The notes: generated from the letters alone by a model not told the origin. Positions 1 to 8,110 are shown, counted from the stretch's first letter. The stretch: 49,408 nt of DNA from an uncultured Bacteroidales bacterium (GCA_902491795.1 CABUIX010000008.1:1-49408), one strand, 5' to 3'. Translations and numbers: made by a program.

Positions 1-1
1 A

Positions 2-691
2 ATATATGCGATAGTCCTGACTGCGGTATGTCTCAACCTCGGGCAGGGAATAGTTCCGCAGGACATAATTGACAGTCTGGCGCTCAACAACGGGAAACTC
101 CTTTGCACGATCATGGGAGGAATACTTTCCGGTGTTGGAATAGGGGTTTCCATCTCTCAGGGAGGAAGTACTGGAGGCACCGACATAGTTGCGCTGATAG
201 TGAACAAGTACCGTAATGTATCCCCGGGAAGGATGATACTTCTGATAGATGTGGTGATAATGCTGTCGTCACTGCTGGTGCCTTCGTATATGGCTGACGG
301 CACCTTGATGCCCTGGGCTGACAAGATCACCACCGTAGTGTATGGCTTCATACTGGTTACCGTCAGCAGTACTGTCGTTGACCTTTATCTGTCAGGCTCC
401 CATCAGTCTGTCCAGATCTTTGTCTTCTCCAAGAAGTATGAGCAGATTGCTGATGCCATCACCAAGGATTTCCATCGCGGGGTGACGGTGCTTGACGGCA
501 AAGGTTGGTATACGAAGGATACGGTGCAGGTACTGATGATAATTACCAGGAAGACAGACCTGAGCGTTCTGCTCAAATATATTAATTCTGTCGACTCCAG
601 CGCCTTCATAACAGTGGCTTCTGTTACCGGTGTGTACGGGAAAGGCTTTGACATGATAAAAAACGGAAGAAAGAAAAAAAATAATAGTTAA
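2..691 (+). CDS. YitT-family membrane protein, 5' end cut by window
   Basis: The reading frame is open from base 2, so the gene begins before the window; 229 residues are visible. The visible part has glycine-rich hydrophobic segments (a GGILSGVGIGVSISQGGSTGGTD-like stretch from base 113) followed by further membrane helices, then a soluble C-terminal domain of about 90 residues resembling DUF2179 (GVTVLDGKGWYTKD, then a VLMIITRK strand). This order is that of the YitT/YvjA family of polytopic membrane proteins of unknown substrate. The ATG at 113 lies inside the conserved region and is not the start. A strong hairpin terminator follows directly after the stop. Family call is confident; no function can be read from the sequence. 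Confidence 0.85.
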   Translation: MYAIVLTAVCLNLGQGIVPQDIIDSLALNNGKLLCTIMGGILSGVGIGVSISQGGSTGGTDIVALIVNKYRNVSPGRMILLIDVVIMLSSLLVPSYMADGTLMPWADKITTVVYGFILVTVSSTVVDLYLSGSHQSVQIFVFSKKYEQIADAITKDFHRGVTVLDGKGWYTKDTVQVLMIITRKTDLSVLLKYINSVDSSAFITVASVTGVYGKGFDMIKNGRKKKNNS

Positions 692-713
692 AAAAAGAAA
701 AAAATGACATTTG

Positions 714-750
714 AAGCCGTCTGCAGGACCCTGTAGACGGCTTTTCTGTT
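714..750 (+). terminator. Rho-independent terminator of the YitT-family gene
   Basis: AAGCCGTCT (714-722) pairs perfectly with AGACGGCTT (735-743), an inner CAGG/CCTG may extend it, and the tail is TTTTCTGTTTT. It begins 22 bases after the YitT stop codon. It also covers the alternative TTG start at 711 of the next frame, which is why that start is rejected. Confidence 0.85.
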
Positions 751-751
751 T

Positions 752-759
752 TATCTTTG
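752..759 (+). promoter_or_regulatory. Bacteroidetes -7 box (TATCTTTG) for the AraC gene
   Basis: TATCTTTG matches TAnnTTTG exactly and ends 17 bases before the ATG at 777. No TTTG is seen 19-20 bases upstream, where the terminator stem lies. It places transcription start near 763 and supports ATG 777 as the start. Confidence 0.65.
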
Positions 760-776
760 TGAAAAAGGCAAATGTT

Positions 777-1748
777 ATGAATAAACTGTTCAGGTCTTAT
801 CATTCTGGAATCAAATTGGTTTCATTGATCTGTCTTGTTCTGTTCCCTTTTATTGAAATGCTGGCAACGGGAACATTTCCGGGATTGTCCTTTCTGTTGA
901 CTTGCGAGGTGGGCGGCGTGTCAATACTGCTCAGGCATCCGCAGCCTGACGAAGAGGCCAGGCCCGCATTTTTCTCCTCGGTGCTTTTCTTTGTTATCTT
1001 CCTTCTCCTGTGCATTTCCGGTGCCGGCACCGGAGCAACTGTCCTTGCCGTTCTGATTCTGAATGCCCTGCATATGGCAGTATTGTTCAAGCTCAGGTAT
1101 TCCAAGGTAAGGTCTCTCTTCAGGCATAGGCTGGTCTGGTACGCTCTTGAGGGCCAGTCCCGTCTTGTGTGGGCTCTGGCCCTTTGCGTCCTGGCGACTG
1201 TCGCTTTGGTTTTTCCTGAATGCCTGTGGGTGCAGTTGTCAGATGCCGTTCTTCTTGCTGCCCTTTATGTGCTTCTTTTCGTGACTTCACGTACGGGCAG
1301 GATAATTCTCCTGGGCAAGGACAAGGAAATGGCGGTCAGACAGATTGTCAGTTGCGGGTTGAATGATGCCCAGGCCAAGTCCAGGCATGATGAAGGGGCC
1401 TCCATGAGGGAACTGTTCGAAAAGGTTGTAAGCATCATGGAGTCTTCACATCCTTTTCTTGACGAGAGCTACAGCCTTCAGAATCTTTCAGCTGAGGTCT
1501 ACACAAACAAGACCTATCTTTCAAGGACCATAAACATAATGTCCGGAAAGAACTTCCGTCAGTTCATCAATGCCTATCGCGTGATGTATTCGGTAGAGAT
1601 GCTCAAGAAGAACCCCCGGCTGAGGGTTGATGAGCTGGCTTCAATGTCTGGTTTTCATTCAACCGTCACGTACACAATGGCTTTCAAGGCCAACATGAAC
1701 GAAACACCGGGCGAATACTCACAGCGTCTGAGGTCTAATCTCGTTTGA
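777..1748 (+). CDS. Membrane-anchored AraC-family transcriptional regulator
   Basis: A 323-residue protein starting at ATG 777 (MNKLFRSYHSG). The first about 190 residues form several hydrophobic segments (for example FFSSVLFFVIFLLLCISG) separated by short charged loops, so the sensor half is in the inner membrane. The last about 100 residues are a double helix-turn-helix of AraC type: SYSLQNLSAEVYTNKTYLSR and VDELASMSGFHS followed by FKANMNETPGEY, the classic end motif. Such proteins are common in Bacteroidetes and are thought to couple a membrane signal to nearby gene control; the signal is unknown. The 3' end overlaps the convergent pseudouridine synthase by 14 bases. The fold is certain; targets are not inferable. 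Confidence 0.88.
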   Translation: MNKLFRSYHSGIKLVSLICLVLFPFIEMLATGTFPGLSFLLTCEVGGVSILLRHPQPDEEARPAFFSSVLFFVIFLLLCISGAGTGATVLAVLILNALHMAVLFKLRYSKVRSLFRHRLVWYALEGQSRLVWALALCVLATVALVFPECLWVQLSDAVLLAALYVLLFVTSRTGRIILLGKDKEMAVRQIVSCGLNDAQAKSRHDEGASMRELFEKVVSIMESSHPFLDESYSLQNLSAEVYTNKTYLSRTINIMSGKNFRQFINAYRVMYSVEMLKKNPRLRVDELASMSGFHSTVTYTMAFKANMNETPGEYSQRLRSNLV

Positions 1749-2466
1749 CTCCTTTCCAGCTTTCCGGTGCCGGAACCGTGAAATCCAAAGGAATCTTCCG
1801 TACAGGATGAATAAAGCTTATCTCGTGGGATTGAAGGCAAATTCCGCCGTCGGGATTAGATCGTGGGGCTCCATATTTCAGGTCTCCCTTGATTATGCAT
1901 CCAATGCTGGAGAGCTGACAGCGTATCTGGTGATGCCGACCTGTCAGGAGTTCGACTTCTACCAGGTGATATTTGTCAGTGTCATACAGCCAGCGGTAAT
2001 TAAGCTTGGCGATTTTTGCGTCCGGATATCTTTCAGGACATGGAAGACTTCCGTCTCCGACCGGATAGGTCTTGTTCTGCCTGACATTTCGGAACAGCCA
2101 TTGCTCCAGATGGCCTTCAGGCGGCTCTGGCGCCGAACAGCATAAAGCCAGGTACTTTTTGTGTATTTCTCCGTTCTTGAACATGTCGGAGAGACGCCCC
2201 AGGGCCTTCGTGGTCTTGGCAAACAGGCATATTCCGCATACTGGCCTGTCTATTCTGTGTGCTGCTCCCAGAAACACCTTGCCGGGCTTGGAGTCACGTT
2301 GCGCTATGAATGCCTTGTAGGCATCTACAAGGCATTCGTCTCCGGTTTTGTCACTTTGGACAATCTCTCCGACCCTCTTGTTGACAATGAAGAGGTGATT
2401 GTCCTCATAGATTATTCTTTTTTCCAGATCACGGTATTCGGCCGGGGTCAGTTTCCTGTATTCCAT
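1735..2466 (-). CDS. RluA-family RNA pseudouridine synthase
   Basis: 243 residues from ATG 2466 (MEYRKLTPAEY). It isomerises uridine to pseudouridine in rRNA or tRNA. Visible family marks are VNKRVGEIVQ near the start, the catalytic aspartate in AAHRIDRPVCGI (about residue 90), KKYLALC, and TGRHHQIRCQLSSIG near the C-terminus. There is no N-terminal S4 domain, so it resembles RluA or TruC rather than RluD. An upstream ATG at 2508 exists in frame, but the -7 box TATATTTG (2471-2478) lies between it and ATG 2466. Its 3' end overlaps the AraC gene tail to tail. Exact RNA target is unknown. Confidence 0.9.
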   Translation of the reverse strand: MEYRKLTPAEYRDLEKRIIYEDNHLFIVNKRVGEIVQSDKTGDECLVDAYKAFIAQRDSKPGKVFLGAAHRIDRPVCGICLFAKTTKALGRLSDMFKNGEIHKKYLALCCSAPEPPEGHLEQWLFRNVRQNKTYPVGDGSLPCPERYPDAKIAKLNYRWLYDTDKYHLVEVELLTGRHHQIRCQLSSIGCIIKGDLKYGAPRSNPDGGICLQSHEISFIHPVRKIPLDFTVPAPESWKGVKRD

Positions 2467-2470
2467 GCGG

Positions 2471-2478
2471 CAAATATA
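2471..2478 (-). promoter_or_regulatory. -7 box (TATATTTG) four bases before the RluA-family start
   Basis: On the minus strand TATATTTG is followed by CCGC and then the ATG at 2466. If the box is centred at -7, transcription starts at or next to the A of ATG, so the mRNA would be leaderless. No convincing TTTG lies 19-20 bases upstream. Confidence 0.55.
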
Positions 2479-2582
2479 TGACATTTTGTCAGAAAATGCG
2501 AATGGCAAAACTTTTGATTGTCGTATCGTGCCGCTGCAGTGGTGCGGCGGCCTAGAAGTGAAATCAAAAAAAGACAGATATT

Positions 2583-4478
2583 ATGGGAAAGATTATTGGA
2601 ATTGACCTCGGCACGACTAATTCATGCGTGGCCGTCATGGAAGGCAACCAGCCGACCGTTATCATCAACGATGAAGGCTCCCGTACGACACCTTCCATCG
2701 TAGCCTTCACCGAAGGCGGTGAGCGCAAGGTGGGCAATCCTGCCAAGCGTCAGGCTATCACAAACCCGAAGAACACCGTGTTCTCGATCAAGAGGTTCAT
2801 GGGTGAAACCTATGACCAGGTGACAAAGGAGATTGCACGTGTGCCCTACAATGTCGTCCGTGGCGAGAACAATACTCCCCGTGTCGACATAAACGGAAGA
2901 CTGTATTCTCCTCAGGAGATTTCCGCAGTCATCCTGCAGAAGATGAAGAAGACCGCAGAGGACTATCTGCGTCAGGAGGTGACCGAAGCCGTCATCACTG
3001 TTCCTGCATATTTCTCTGACTCACAGCGTCAGGCAACCAAGGAGGCAGGCAAGATTGCCGGACTTGAGGTAAAGCGTATTATCAATGAACCTACTGCCGC
3101 AGCGCTTGCATATGGTCTTGACAAGAAGAACAAGAACATGAAAGTGGCTGTCTATGACCTTGGTGGCGGTACTTTCGATATATCCATACTTGAGCTCGGT
3201 GACGGTGTCTTTGAAGTCAAGTCAACCAACGGTGATACCCATCTGGGCGGCGATGACTTTGACCAGGCCATCATTGACTGGCTGGCCAGTGAATTCGCTG
3301 CGGAGAATGCCGGAATTGACCTCAAGAAGGATCCTATGGCTCTGCAGAGGTTGAAGGAAGCTGCAGAAAAGGCAAAGATTGAACTTTCCAACGCGGCCAG
3401 CGCAGAAATCAACCTTCCTTATATCACAGCCCTCGACGGTGTGCCTAAACATCTTGTCAAGACTCTTACGCGTGCCAAGTTCGAGTCTTTGTGCGATGAC
3501 TTGTTCAACCGTTCGATCGAACCTTGCCGCAAGGCTCTTGCAGATGCTCACCTGAATGCGTCAGACATCGATGAGGTGCTTCTCGTAGGTGGTTCTACCC
3601 GTATCCCCAAAGTTCAGGAACTTGTGAAGAACTTCTTCGGAAAGGAGCCCAACAAGAGTGTCAACCCCGATGAAGTGGTTGCCATCGGTGCGGCAATCCA
3701 GGGCGGTGTGCTTGCCGGTGATGTCAAGGATGTGCTTCTGCTTGACGTAACCCCTCTGTCTCTCGGTATCGAGACTCTTGGTGGCGTTATGACCAAGCTG
3801 ATAGATGCCAACACCACGATTCCTGTTCACAAGGACCAGGTATTCTCAACCGCAGCTGACAATCAGCCTTCCGTTGAAATCAAGGTTCTGCAGGGTGAAC
3901 GCCCTATGGCAAAGGACAACAAGCAGATCGGTGTGTTCCATCTTGACGGCATTGCTCCTGCACCCCGTGGAATTCCTCAGATTGAAGTGTCTTTCGACAT
4001 TGACACCAACGGTATACTGAGCGTGTCTGCAAAGGACAAGGCTACGGGTAAGGAACAGCACATCAGGATTGAGGCATCAAGCGGACTGAGCGAGGAGGAA
4101 ATCCAGAGGATGCGTGATGAGGCAAAGGCCAACGAGGCTGCAGACAAGGCCGAGAAGGAGAAAGCCGACAAACTCAACAATGCTGACTCAATGGTCTTCC
4201 AGACTGAAAAGAATCTCAAGGATTATGGTGACAAGATTCCTGCAGAGAAGAAGGCTGCAATTGAATCTGCATGCAATAACCTGAAGAAAGCCGTTGAGGA
4301 AAAGAACATGGCTGACATTGACAGGTATCTGACTGAGCTGGAGTCAGCATGGCACGCCGCTTCCGATGACATGGCCAAGGCTGCTCAGCAGGGACCGCAG
4401 AACAATCCTGAAGGTCCTCAGAATCCTCAGGGCCCTCAGGGCGGACAGAGCGGACCTGGTCCTGACTATGGGAACTAG
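2583..4478 (+). CDS. dnaK: Molecular chaperone DnaK (Hsp70)
   Basis: 631 residues. DnaK binds exposed hydrophobic peptides and refolds them through ATP-driven cycles with DnaJ and GrpE in the cytoplasm. The nucleotide-binding domain starts with GIDLGTTNSCVAVMEG (residues 5-20) and contains AVYDLGGGTFDIS and VLLVGGSTRIPKVQ. The interdomain linker is DVLLLDVTPLSLGIETLGG (about 383-401), followed by the substrate-binding sandwich and a helical lid. The last about 30 residues are a Pro/Gly/Gln-rich run (4390-4475) ending PGPDYGN, without the acidic EEVK/EEVD-like end common in the family. dnaJ and grpE are not adjacent. No clear promoter was recognised in 2509-2582. A strong terminator follows. 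Confidence 0.98.
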   Translation: MGKIIGIDLGTTNSCVAVMEGNQPTVIINDEGSRTTPSIVAFTEGGERKVGNPAKRQAITNPKNTVFSIKRFMGETYDQVTKEIARVPYNVVRGENNTPRVDINGRLYSPQEISAVILQKMKKTAEDYLRQEVTEAVITVPAYFSDSQRQATKEAGKIAGLEVKRIINEPTAAALAYGLDKKNKNMKVAVYDLGGGTFDISILELGDGVFEVKSTNGDTHLGGDDFDQAIIDWLASEFAAENAGIDLKKDPMALQRLKEAAEKAKIELSNAASAEINLPYITALDGVPKHLVKTLTRAKFESLCDDLFNRSIEPCRKALADAHLNASDIDEVLLVGGSTRIPKVQELVKNFFGKEPNKSVNPDEVVAIGAAIQGGVLAGDVKDVLLLDVTPLSLGIETLGGVMTKLIDANTTIPVHKDQVFSTAADNQPSVEIKVLQGERPMAKDNKQIGVFHLDGIAPAPRGIPQIEVSFDIDTNGILSVSAKDKATGKEQHIRIEASSGLSEEEIQRMRDEAKANEAADKAEKEKADKLNNADSMVFQTEKNLKDYGDKIPAEKKAAIESACNNLKKAVEEKNMADIDRYLTELESAWHAASDDMAKAAQQGPQNNPEGPQNPQGPQGGQSGPGPDYGN

Positions 4479-4516
4479 TCCTGTCATGACGACACCTTAT
4501 ATTGAACTTTAGATTG

Positions 4517-4556
4517 AAGGCCGGCCGGAGTTTTCTCCGGCCGGCCTTTGTATTTT
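4517..4556 (+). terminator. Rho-independent terminator after dnaK
   Basis: A perfect 14-bp stem, AAGGCCGGCCGGAG (4517-4530) with its complement at 4535-4548, closed by a TTTT loop and followed by TTTGTATTTTG. Confidence 0.92.
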
Positions 4557-4596
4557 GTGATAATTTATCTATTTTGTAGACAGAAGGTTAATCGTT

Positions 4597-6069
4597 ATGA
4601 AAAATCATTTGAAATTGCTGTGCTTCTGCATGATTGCTGCAGCGGCATTTTCCTGTACAAAGCCTGTACAGGATGTAAGGGTGACCGGTATCTCTGTGGA
4701 ACCCGAAGAACTGAGGCTTGAGTTGAATGGAACGGCTGTCCTGAAAGTGACCGTGATCCCTTCCGATGCCGCGGAGACGGGTGTGGAATGGACTTCTGAA
4801 AATGAGTCAGTCGTTGTAGTCGATGAATCGGGGGCCATAACGGCTACGGGAGTGGGTATTGCCGATGTTACTGCCGTTACTCTGGACGGCGGATTCAGCG
4901 CGTCATGCCGGGTCGAGGTCTATGAGCCGGAGCCCGATGCCGTTGATCTCAGTGCTTCGGAGCAGGCCAACTGCTATTTGATAGGCTCAGGTGGCAGATA
5001 TCGTTTCAATGCCCGTGTACGTGGCAATGGTGTAGGGACTGACGGACAGGAGGCCCCTTCCCTGGATCCTGCTTCGGCTGTTCTTGTATGGCAGACGGAT
5101 CCCGATATGGTCAGCTCCGTTTCTCTGGAGGATGGACATGTCGTATTTGAAGTCGCAGATATTCGGGGAAATGCTCTCCTGGCCGTAAAGGATTCCGAAG
5201 GAAATATAATATGGAGTTGGCATGTGTGGTATCCCAAGGAAGAATTTTCTTCGGCTGCGACAAAGACAGGCTATGAGCTGATGGACATGAATCTTGGAGC
5301 GATGACAAAGGGGCAGATTCCTCTGGAAGACGCAGACAGTTATGGGTTGCTTTACCAATGGGGCCGCAAGGATCCTTTCCCGGCAGCTGCGACCGTGACA
5401 GGTGATGTCTCGACTGTCGGTGCTCCTCTGTGGGACATGGACGGCAATAAGGTTGGAATACAGGCATCCTCAACGTCTTCCGTTGCGGACAATACCCTTG
5501 AATATTCCATCGCGAATCCGGTTGTCTGTCTCTCGAATTATGCCCAGTTCAGTGACTCTCGTGACTGGCTTGCGGCGGAGTATTCCGATGATTCCCTGTG
5601 GGGAAATCCTGAAGGAAATGTTAGGGAAGACGGAGAATATGTCAACAAGGGCTTCAAGACCATGTATGATCCTTGTCCTGCCGGATGGAGGGTACCGCCT
5701 GCAGACGTTTTCAGCAGCTTCACGTCTTCAGGCCAGGTGTCGTTCGTGCATGACGAGTTTGATGTGGATGACATCAATCGTGACGGTTTGATAAATGTCA
5801 ATGATTTCTCGAACGGATGGCGGTTTGCGATGGCGGACGGGTACATGTTCTTCCCGGCAGCCGCGAGATATGACGGCAGCTATGCCATGCTTATGGGATC
5901 CGTCAGCGGCCTTTGGGGCTCCTACTGGAGCAATGCTCCCGGTTCTCAGGACTACGGCTACGGCGGAATGGGTTTCTGTGCCTTGTCGTTCCAGAGCACG
6001 ATGGTGACCCCTTCCGCTTCAGCCGCAAGAGCTGATGCCTATTCTGTCCGCTGCATAAGGGAACAATAA
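4597..6069 (+). CDS. Ig-like (Big_2) and FISUMP-domain surface lipoprotein
   Basis: 490 residues. The N-terminus MKNHLKLLCFCMIAAAAFSC is a lipoprotein signal with the acylated cysteine at about residue 20. Residues about 28-108 form a bacterial Ig-like group 2 domain (VTGISVEPEELRLELNG ... VEWTSENESVVVV). A middle domain follows (NCYLIGSGGRYRFNARV, WQTDPDMVSSVSL). The C-terminal 260 residues match the FISUMP domain seen in Fibrobacter and Bacteroidetes paralogues: DMNLGAMTKG, YGLLYQWGRKDPFP, YDPCPAGWRVP, FFPAAARY, YWSNAPG and SVRCIRE. Role is unknown; such proteins are cell-surface or secreted. It is alone between two terminators and a convergent gene, with its stop 5 bases from the bcp stop. 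Confidence 0.85.
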   Translation: MKNHLKLLCFCMIAAAAFSCTKPVQDVRVTGISVEPEELRLELNGTAVLKVTVIPSDAAETGVEWTSENESVVVVDESGAITATGVGIADVTAVTLDGGFSASCRVEVYEPEPDAVDLSASEQANCYLIGSGGRYRFNARVRGNGVGTDGQEAPSLDPASAVLVWQTDPDMVSSVSLEDGHVVFEVADIRGNALLAVKDSEGNIIWSWHVWYPKEEFSSAATKTGYELMDMNLGAMTKGQIPLEDADSYGLLYQWGRKDPFPAAATVTGDVSTVGAPLWDMDGNKVGIQASSTSSVADNTLEYSIANPVVCLSNYAQFSDSRDWLAAEYSDDSLWGNPEGNVREDGEYVNKGFKTMYDPCPAGWRVPPADVFSSFTSSGQVSFVHDEFDVDDINRDGLINVNDFSNGWRFAMADGYMFFPAAARYDGSYAMLMGSVSGLWGSYWSNAPGSQDYGYGGMGFCALSFQSTMVTPSASAARADAYSVRCIREQ

Positions 6070-6074
6070 CGGAT

Positions 6075-6521
6075 TTACGGCAGCAGCTGGCTGCTGTGGT
6101 TCTTTGTATCGACCTTGCCGATGGCTTCTTCAATGACGCCGTCGGCATTGATTATATATGTGGTGCGCAGTGTGCCGACTGTCTCACGTCCCATGAATTT
6201 CTTTGGACCCCAGGCTTCGTAGGCTTTAAGAATGACGCAGTCCGGGTCGGAAATGAGATGGAAGGGGAGAGAGTATTTCTCGATGAATTTCCTGTGTGAT
6301 GCCTGCGAATCTTTGCTGACTCCAAGAATTTCGTATCCCAAGGAAATGAACCGCTCGTAGTTGTCGCGCAGGTCGCATGCTTCTGCAGTGCAGCCGGGGG
6401 TGCTGTCCTTCGGGTAAAAATACAGCACCAGTTTCTTCCCTTCAAAATCCTTGAGCTTTACCTGCCTCCCGTTCTCGTCGTATCCGGAAAAATCCGGAGC
6501 TTTGGTCCCTTTATTCAACAT
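6075..6521 (-). CDS. bcp: Thioredoxin-dependent thiol peroxidase (Bcp/PrxQ peroxiredoxin)
   Basis: 148 residues. It reduces hydrogen peroxide and organic hydroperoxides using thioredoxin. The peroxidatic cysteine is C44 in YPKDSTPGCTAEAC and the resolving cysteine is C49, the spacing of the PrxQ type. Conserved WGPKKFMGRETVG and TTYIINADG follow. Length is normal for the family. It converges with the FISUMP lipoprotein without a visible terminator. The upstream strand is AT-rich with near-matches to a -7 box (TATATTTA) but no exact one. Confidence 0.95.
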   Translation of the reverse strand: MLNKGTKAPDFSGYDENGRQVKLKDFEGKKLVLYFYPKDSTPGCTAEACDLRDNYERFISLGYEILGVSKDSQASHRKFIEKYSLPFHLISDPDCVILKAYEAWGPKKFMGRETVGTLRTTYIINADGVIEEAIGKVDTKNHSSQLLP

Positions 6522-6569
6522 GTTTTAAAATAAATTTATTTTTACGAGATAAATATAGCAAATTTTTAT

Positions 6570-6577
6570 TAACTTTG
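6570..6577 (+). promoter_or_regulatory. -7 box (TAACTTTG) for the acylase-like gene
   Basis: TAACTTTG fits TAnnTTTG and ends 21 bases before ATG 6599. It overlaps the alternative TTG start at 6575, which is therefore rejected. Confidence 0.6.
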
Positions 6578-6598
6578 GTTTCATTAATCATTTTCATC

Positions 6599-7711
6599 AT
6601 GAAGCGTTTTGTTCCAATTTTCATCCTGAGTGCGGTCCTGCTGATGCTCGGGTCCGCAAAATGTTTTGCCTGTACGGGCATTTCGTTGACAGCCGCCGAC
6701 GGCAGCCGTGTTGTGGCCAGAACAGTTGAGTGGGCTGCTTCTTCGATGCAGTGCGGCTATGTTGTCGTGCCACGCGGATACAACCAGCAGTCGCTTACTC
6801 CGGAAGGCCAGGATGGCCTGAGTTTCACATCAAAGTACGGTTATGTAGGGATATGGACGGAGTACGAGGCCATTGTAGTGGAAGGAATAAACGAGAAAGG
6901 CCTGTCTGCGGGCCTGTTTTTCTTTCCCAATTATGGCCAGTATCCTGATTTCTCGTCTGCAGACAAGGCTATGACGTTGAGCGACATGCAGCTTGTCTCC
7001 TGGGTGCTCTCGCAATTTTCGACAATTGATGAGGTGAAGGCGGCCATCTCAAGTGTGAAGGTAACGGGGCTCGACAGCCGCATAGGTACCGTCCATTGGC
7101 GTATTGCCGAACCGGGCGGCCGCATGGTGGTCCTTGAATTCACCGGAGGAGAGCCTCATTTTTACGAGAATCCTCTTGGCGTCCTGACGAATTCCCCCGG
7201 TTTTGAATGGCAGATGCTCAATCTGAACAATTATGTCAATCTGCAGCCGGGATCCGTGAGCGCGAACACGCTGAAGGAGGGAGTGGTTCTCAACCAGTTT
7301 GGAGGCAACAGTGCGATGCTCGGCCTGCCTGGAGATTTCACGCCGCCTTCAAGATTCGTGAGGGCTGCATTTTTCCAGACGACTGCGCCTGTTTGGCCGA
7401 CAGGATTCGACACTGTCTGCCAGGCCTTCCATATCCTGAACAATTTTGATGTTCCTGTGGGGGCACAGCGCGGAAAGAGCAACGTTTCTTCGGACGGATC
7501 GCAGGAATACAATCCGGCAAACCTGCAGAGCGCCACGCAGTTCACTTCCGCGACGGACCAGACTGCGCTGAAGTTTTATTACAGGACAGCCTGGAATTCA
7601 AACATCAGGTGCATAGACCTCAAGACCATAGATTTCGGAAAGGTCAAGTTCCAGAAGGCTGTGCTTGATCCTGATCACAAGCAACCGGTAGAGATGGTTG
7701 CCATCAAGTGA
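6599..7711 (+). CDS. Exported linear amide C-N hydrolase (choloylglycine hydrolase/penicillin V acylase family)
   Basis: 370 residues. An Ntn-hydrolase that cleaves linear amide bonds such as those of conjugated bile salts, penicillin V or N-acyl homoserine lactones. A signal peptide (MKRFVPIFILSAVLLMLGSAKCFA) ends directly before C25, which becomes the N-terminal nucleophile in ACTGISLTAADGSRVVARTVEW. The expected later active-site regions are present: VLTNSPGFEWQ (Asn) and KFYYRTAWN (Arg). The usual Asp after the Arg in the first motif is replaced by Glu (RTVEW), seen more in acylase-like members, so substrate is open. Location is periplasmic or outer surface. Own promoter and an imperfect terminator flank it. 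Confidence 0.88.
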   Translation: MKRFVPIFILSAVLLMLGSAKCFACTGISLTAADGSRVVARTVEWAASSMQCGYVVVPRGYNQQSLTPEGQDGLSFTSKYGYVGIWTEYEAIVVEGINEKGLSAGLFFFPNYGQYPDFSSADKAMTLSDMQLVSWVLSQFSTIDEVKAAISSVKVTGLDSRIGTVHWRIAEPGGRMVVLEFTGGEPHFYENPLGVLTNSPGFEWQMLNLNNYVNLQPGSVSANTLKEGVVLNQFGGNSAMLGLPGDFTPPSRFVRAAFFQTTAPVWPTGFDTVCQAFHILNNFDVPVGAQRGKSNVSSDGSQEYNPANLQSATQFTSATDQTALKFYYRTAWNSNIRCIDLKTIDFGKVKFQKAVLDPDHKQPVEMVAIK

Positions 7712-7762
7712 TCATGTTTTGGCAGAATCTCCCGACAAATTGATTTTGTTGATTTTTGTTTG

Positions 7763-7804
7763 CGGGGCGTCCGGAATTTTACAGTCGGGCGCCTCGTTTG
7801 TTTG
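7763..7804 (+). terminator. Probable terminator of the acylase-like gene
   Basis: CGGGGCGTCCG (7763-7773) pairs with CGGGCGCCTCG (7786-7796) over 11 bp with two G-U wobbles and a 12-base loop, followed by TTTGTTTG. Confidence 0.65.
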
Positions 7805-7807
7805 CAC

Positions 7808-7841
7808 GTTTGTCAAGCGACAGACAAACTTGCATTGTCGC
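7808..7841. other. Two mutually exclusive small hairpins
   Basis: GTTTGTC (7808-7814) pairs perfectly with GACAAAC (7823-7829), while GCGACA (7817-7822) pairs perfectly with TGTCGC (7836-7841). The second stem's left arm lies in the first stem's loop and the two structures interlock, so both cannot form as simple hairpins at once; together they would be a pseudoknot. The stretch sits between the acylase terminator and the rpsU terminator. No gene is seen. Confidence 0.35.
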
Positions 7842-7845
7842 GTGG

Positions 7846-7889
7846 ACACAAAAAAGGATGGTCCTGTCAATGTGCAGGGACCATCCTTT
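7846..7889 (-). terminator. Rho-independent terminator of rpsU
   Basis: AAAGGATGGTCC (7853-7864) and GGACCATCCTTT (7878-7889) form a perfect 12-bp stem. Read on the minus strand, the stem is followed by a T-rich run (TTTTTTGTGTCC including stem bases), so it serves rpsU; the plus-strand tail is poor. Confidence 0.82.
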
Positions 7890-7909
7890 ATATTGCGACG
7901 GTGTCAGGA

Positions 7910-8104
7910 TTACTGCTCGTCCTGAAGGCGGAGATGCTGTACGTAGATGGCCTTCATCTTGGCCATACGACGCCTCTCTGAGGGCTTCTCGAAGTTCTTG
8001 CGTGCGCGCAGCTCGCGGATAGCCCCGGTTTTCTCGAACTTTCTCTTGAATTTCTTCAGTGCGCGTTCGATGTTTTCACCTTCTTTTACGGGTACGATAA
8101 TCAT
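7910..8104 (-). CDS. rpsU: 30S ribosomal protein bS21
   Basis: 64 residues (MIIVPVKEGENIERALKKFKRKF ...). It belongs to the platform of the small subunit. In Bacteroidetes ribosomes bS21, with bS6 and bS18, is known to hold the 16S anti-Shine-Dalgarno so that most mRNAs are read without it. The sequence is typical, with the basic RRRMAKMKAIYVQ end. It is monocistronic, with its own terminator. Its 5' leader carries a very strong Shine-Dalgarno (annotated separately), unlike its neighbours. Confidence 0.97.
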   Translation of the reverse strand: MIIVPVKEGENIERALKKFKRKFEKTGAIRELRARKNFEKPSERRRMAKMKAIYVQHLRLQDEQ

Positions 8105-8110
8105 GCTTAA

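Noticed and set aside
711..776. Longer AraC N-terminus from TTG 711
   Set aside because: It lies within the terminator stem and upstream of the -7 box at 752-759.
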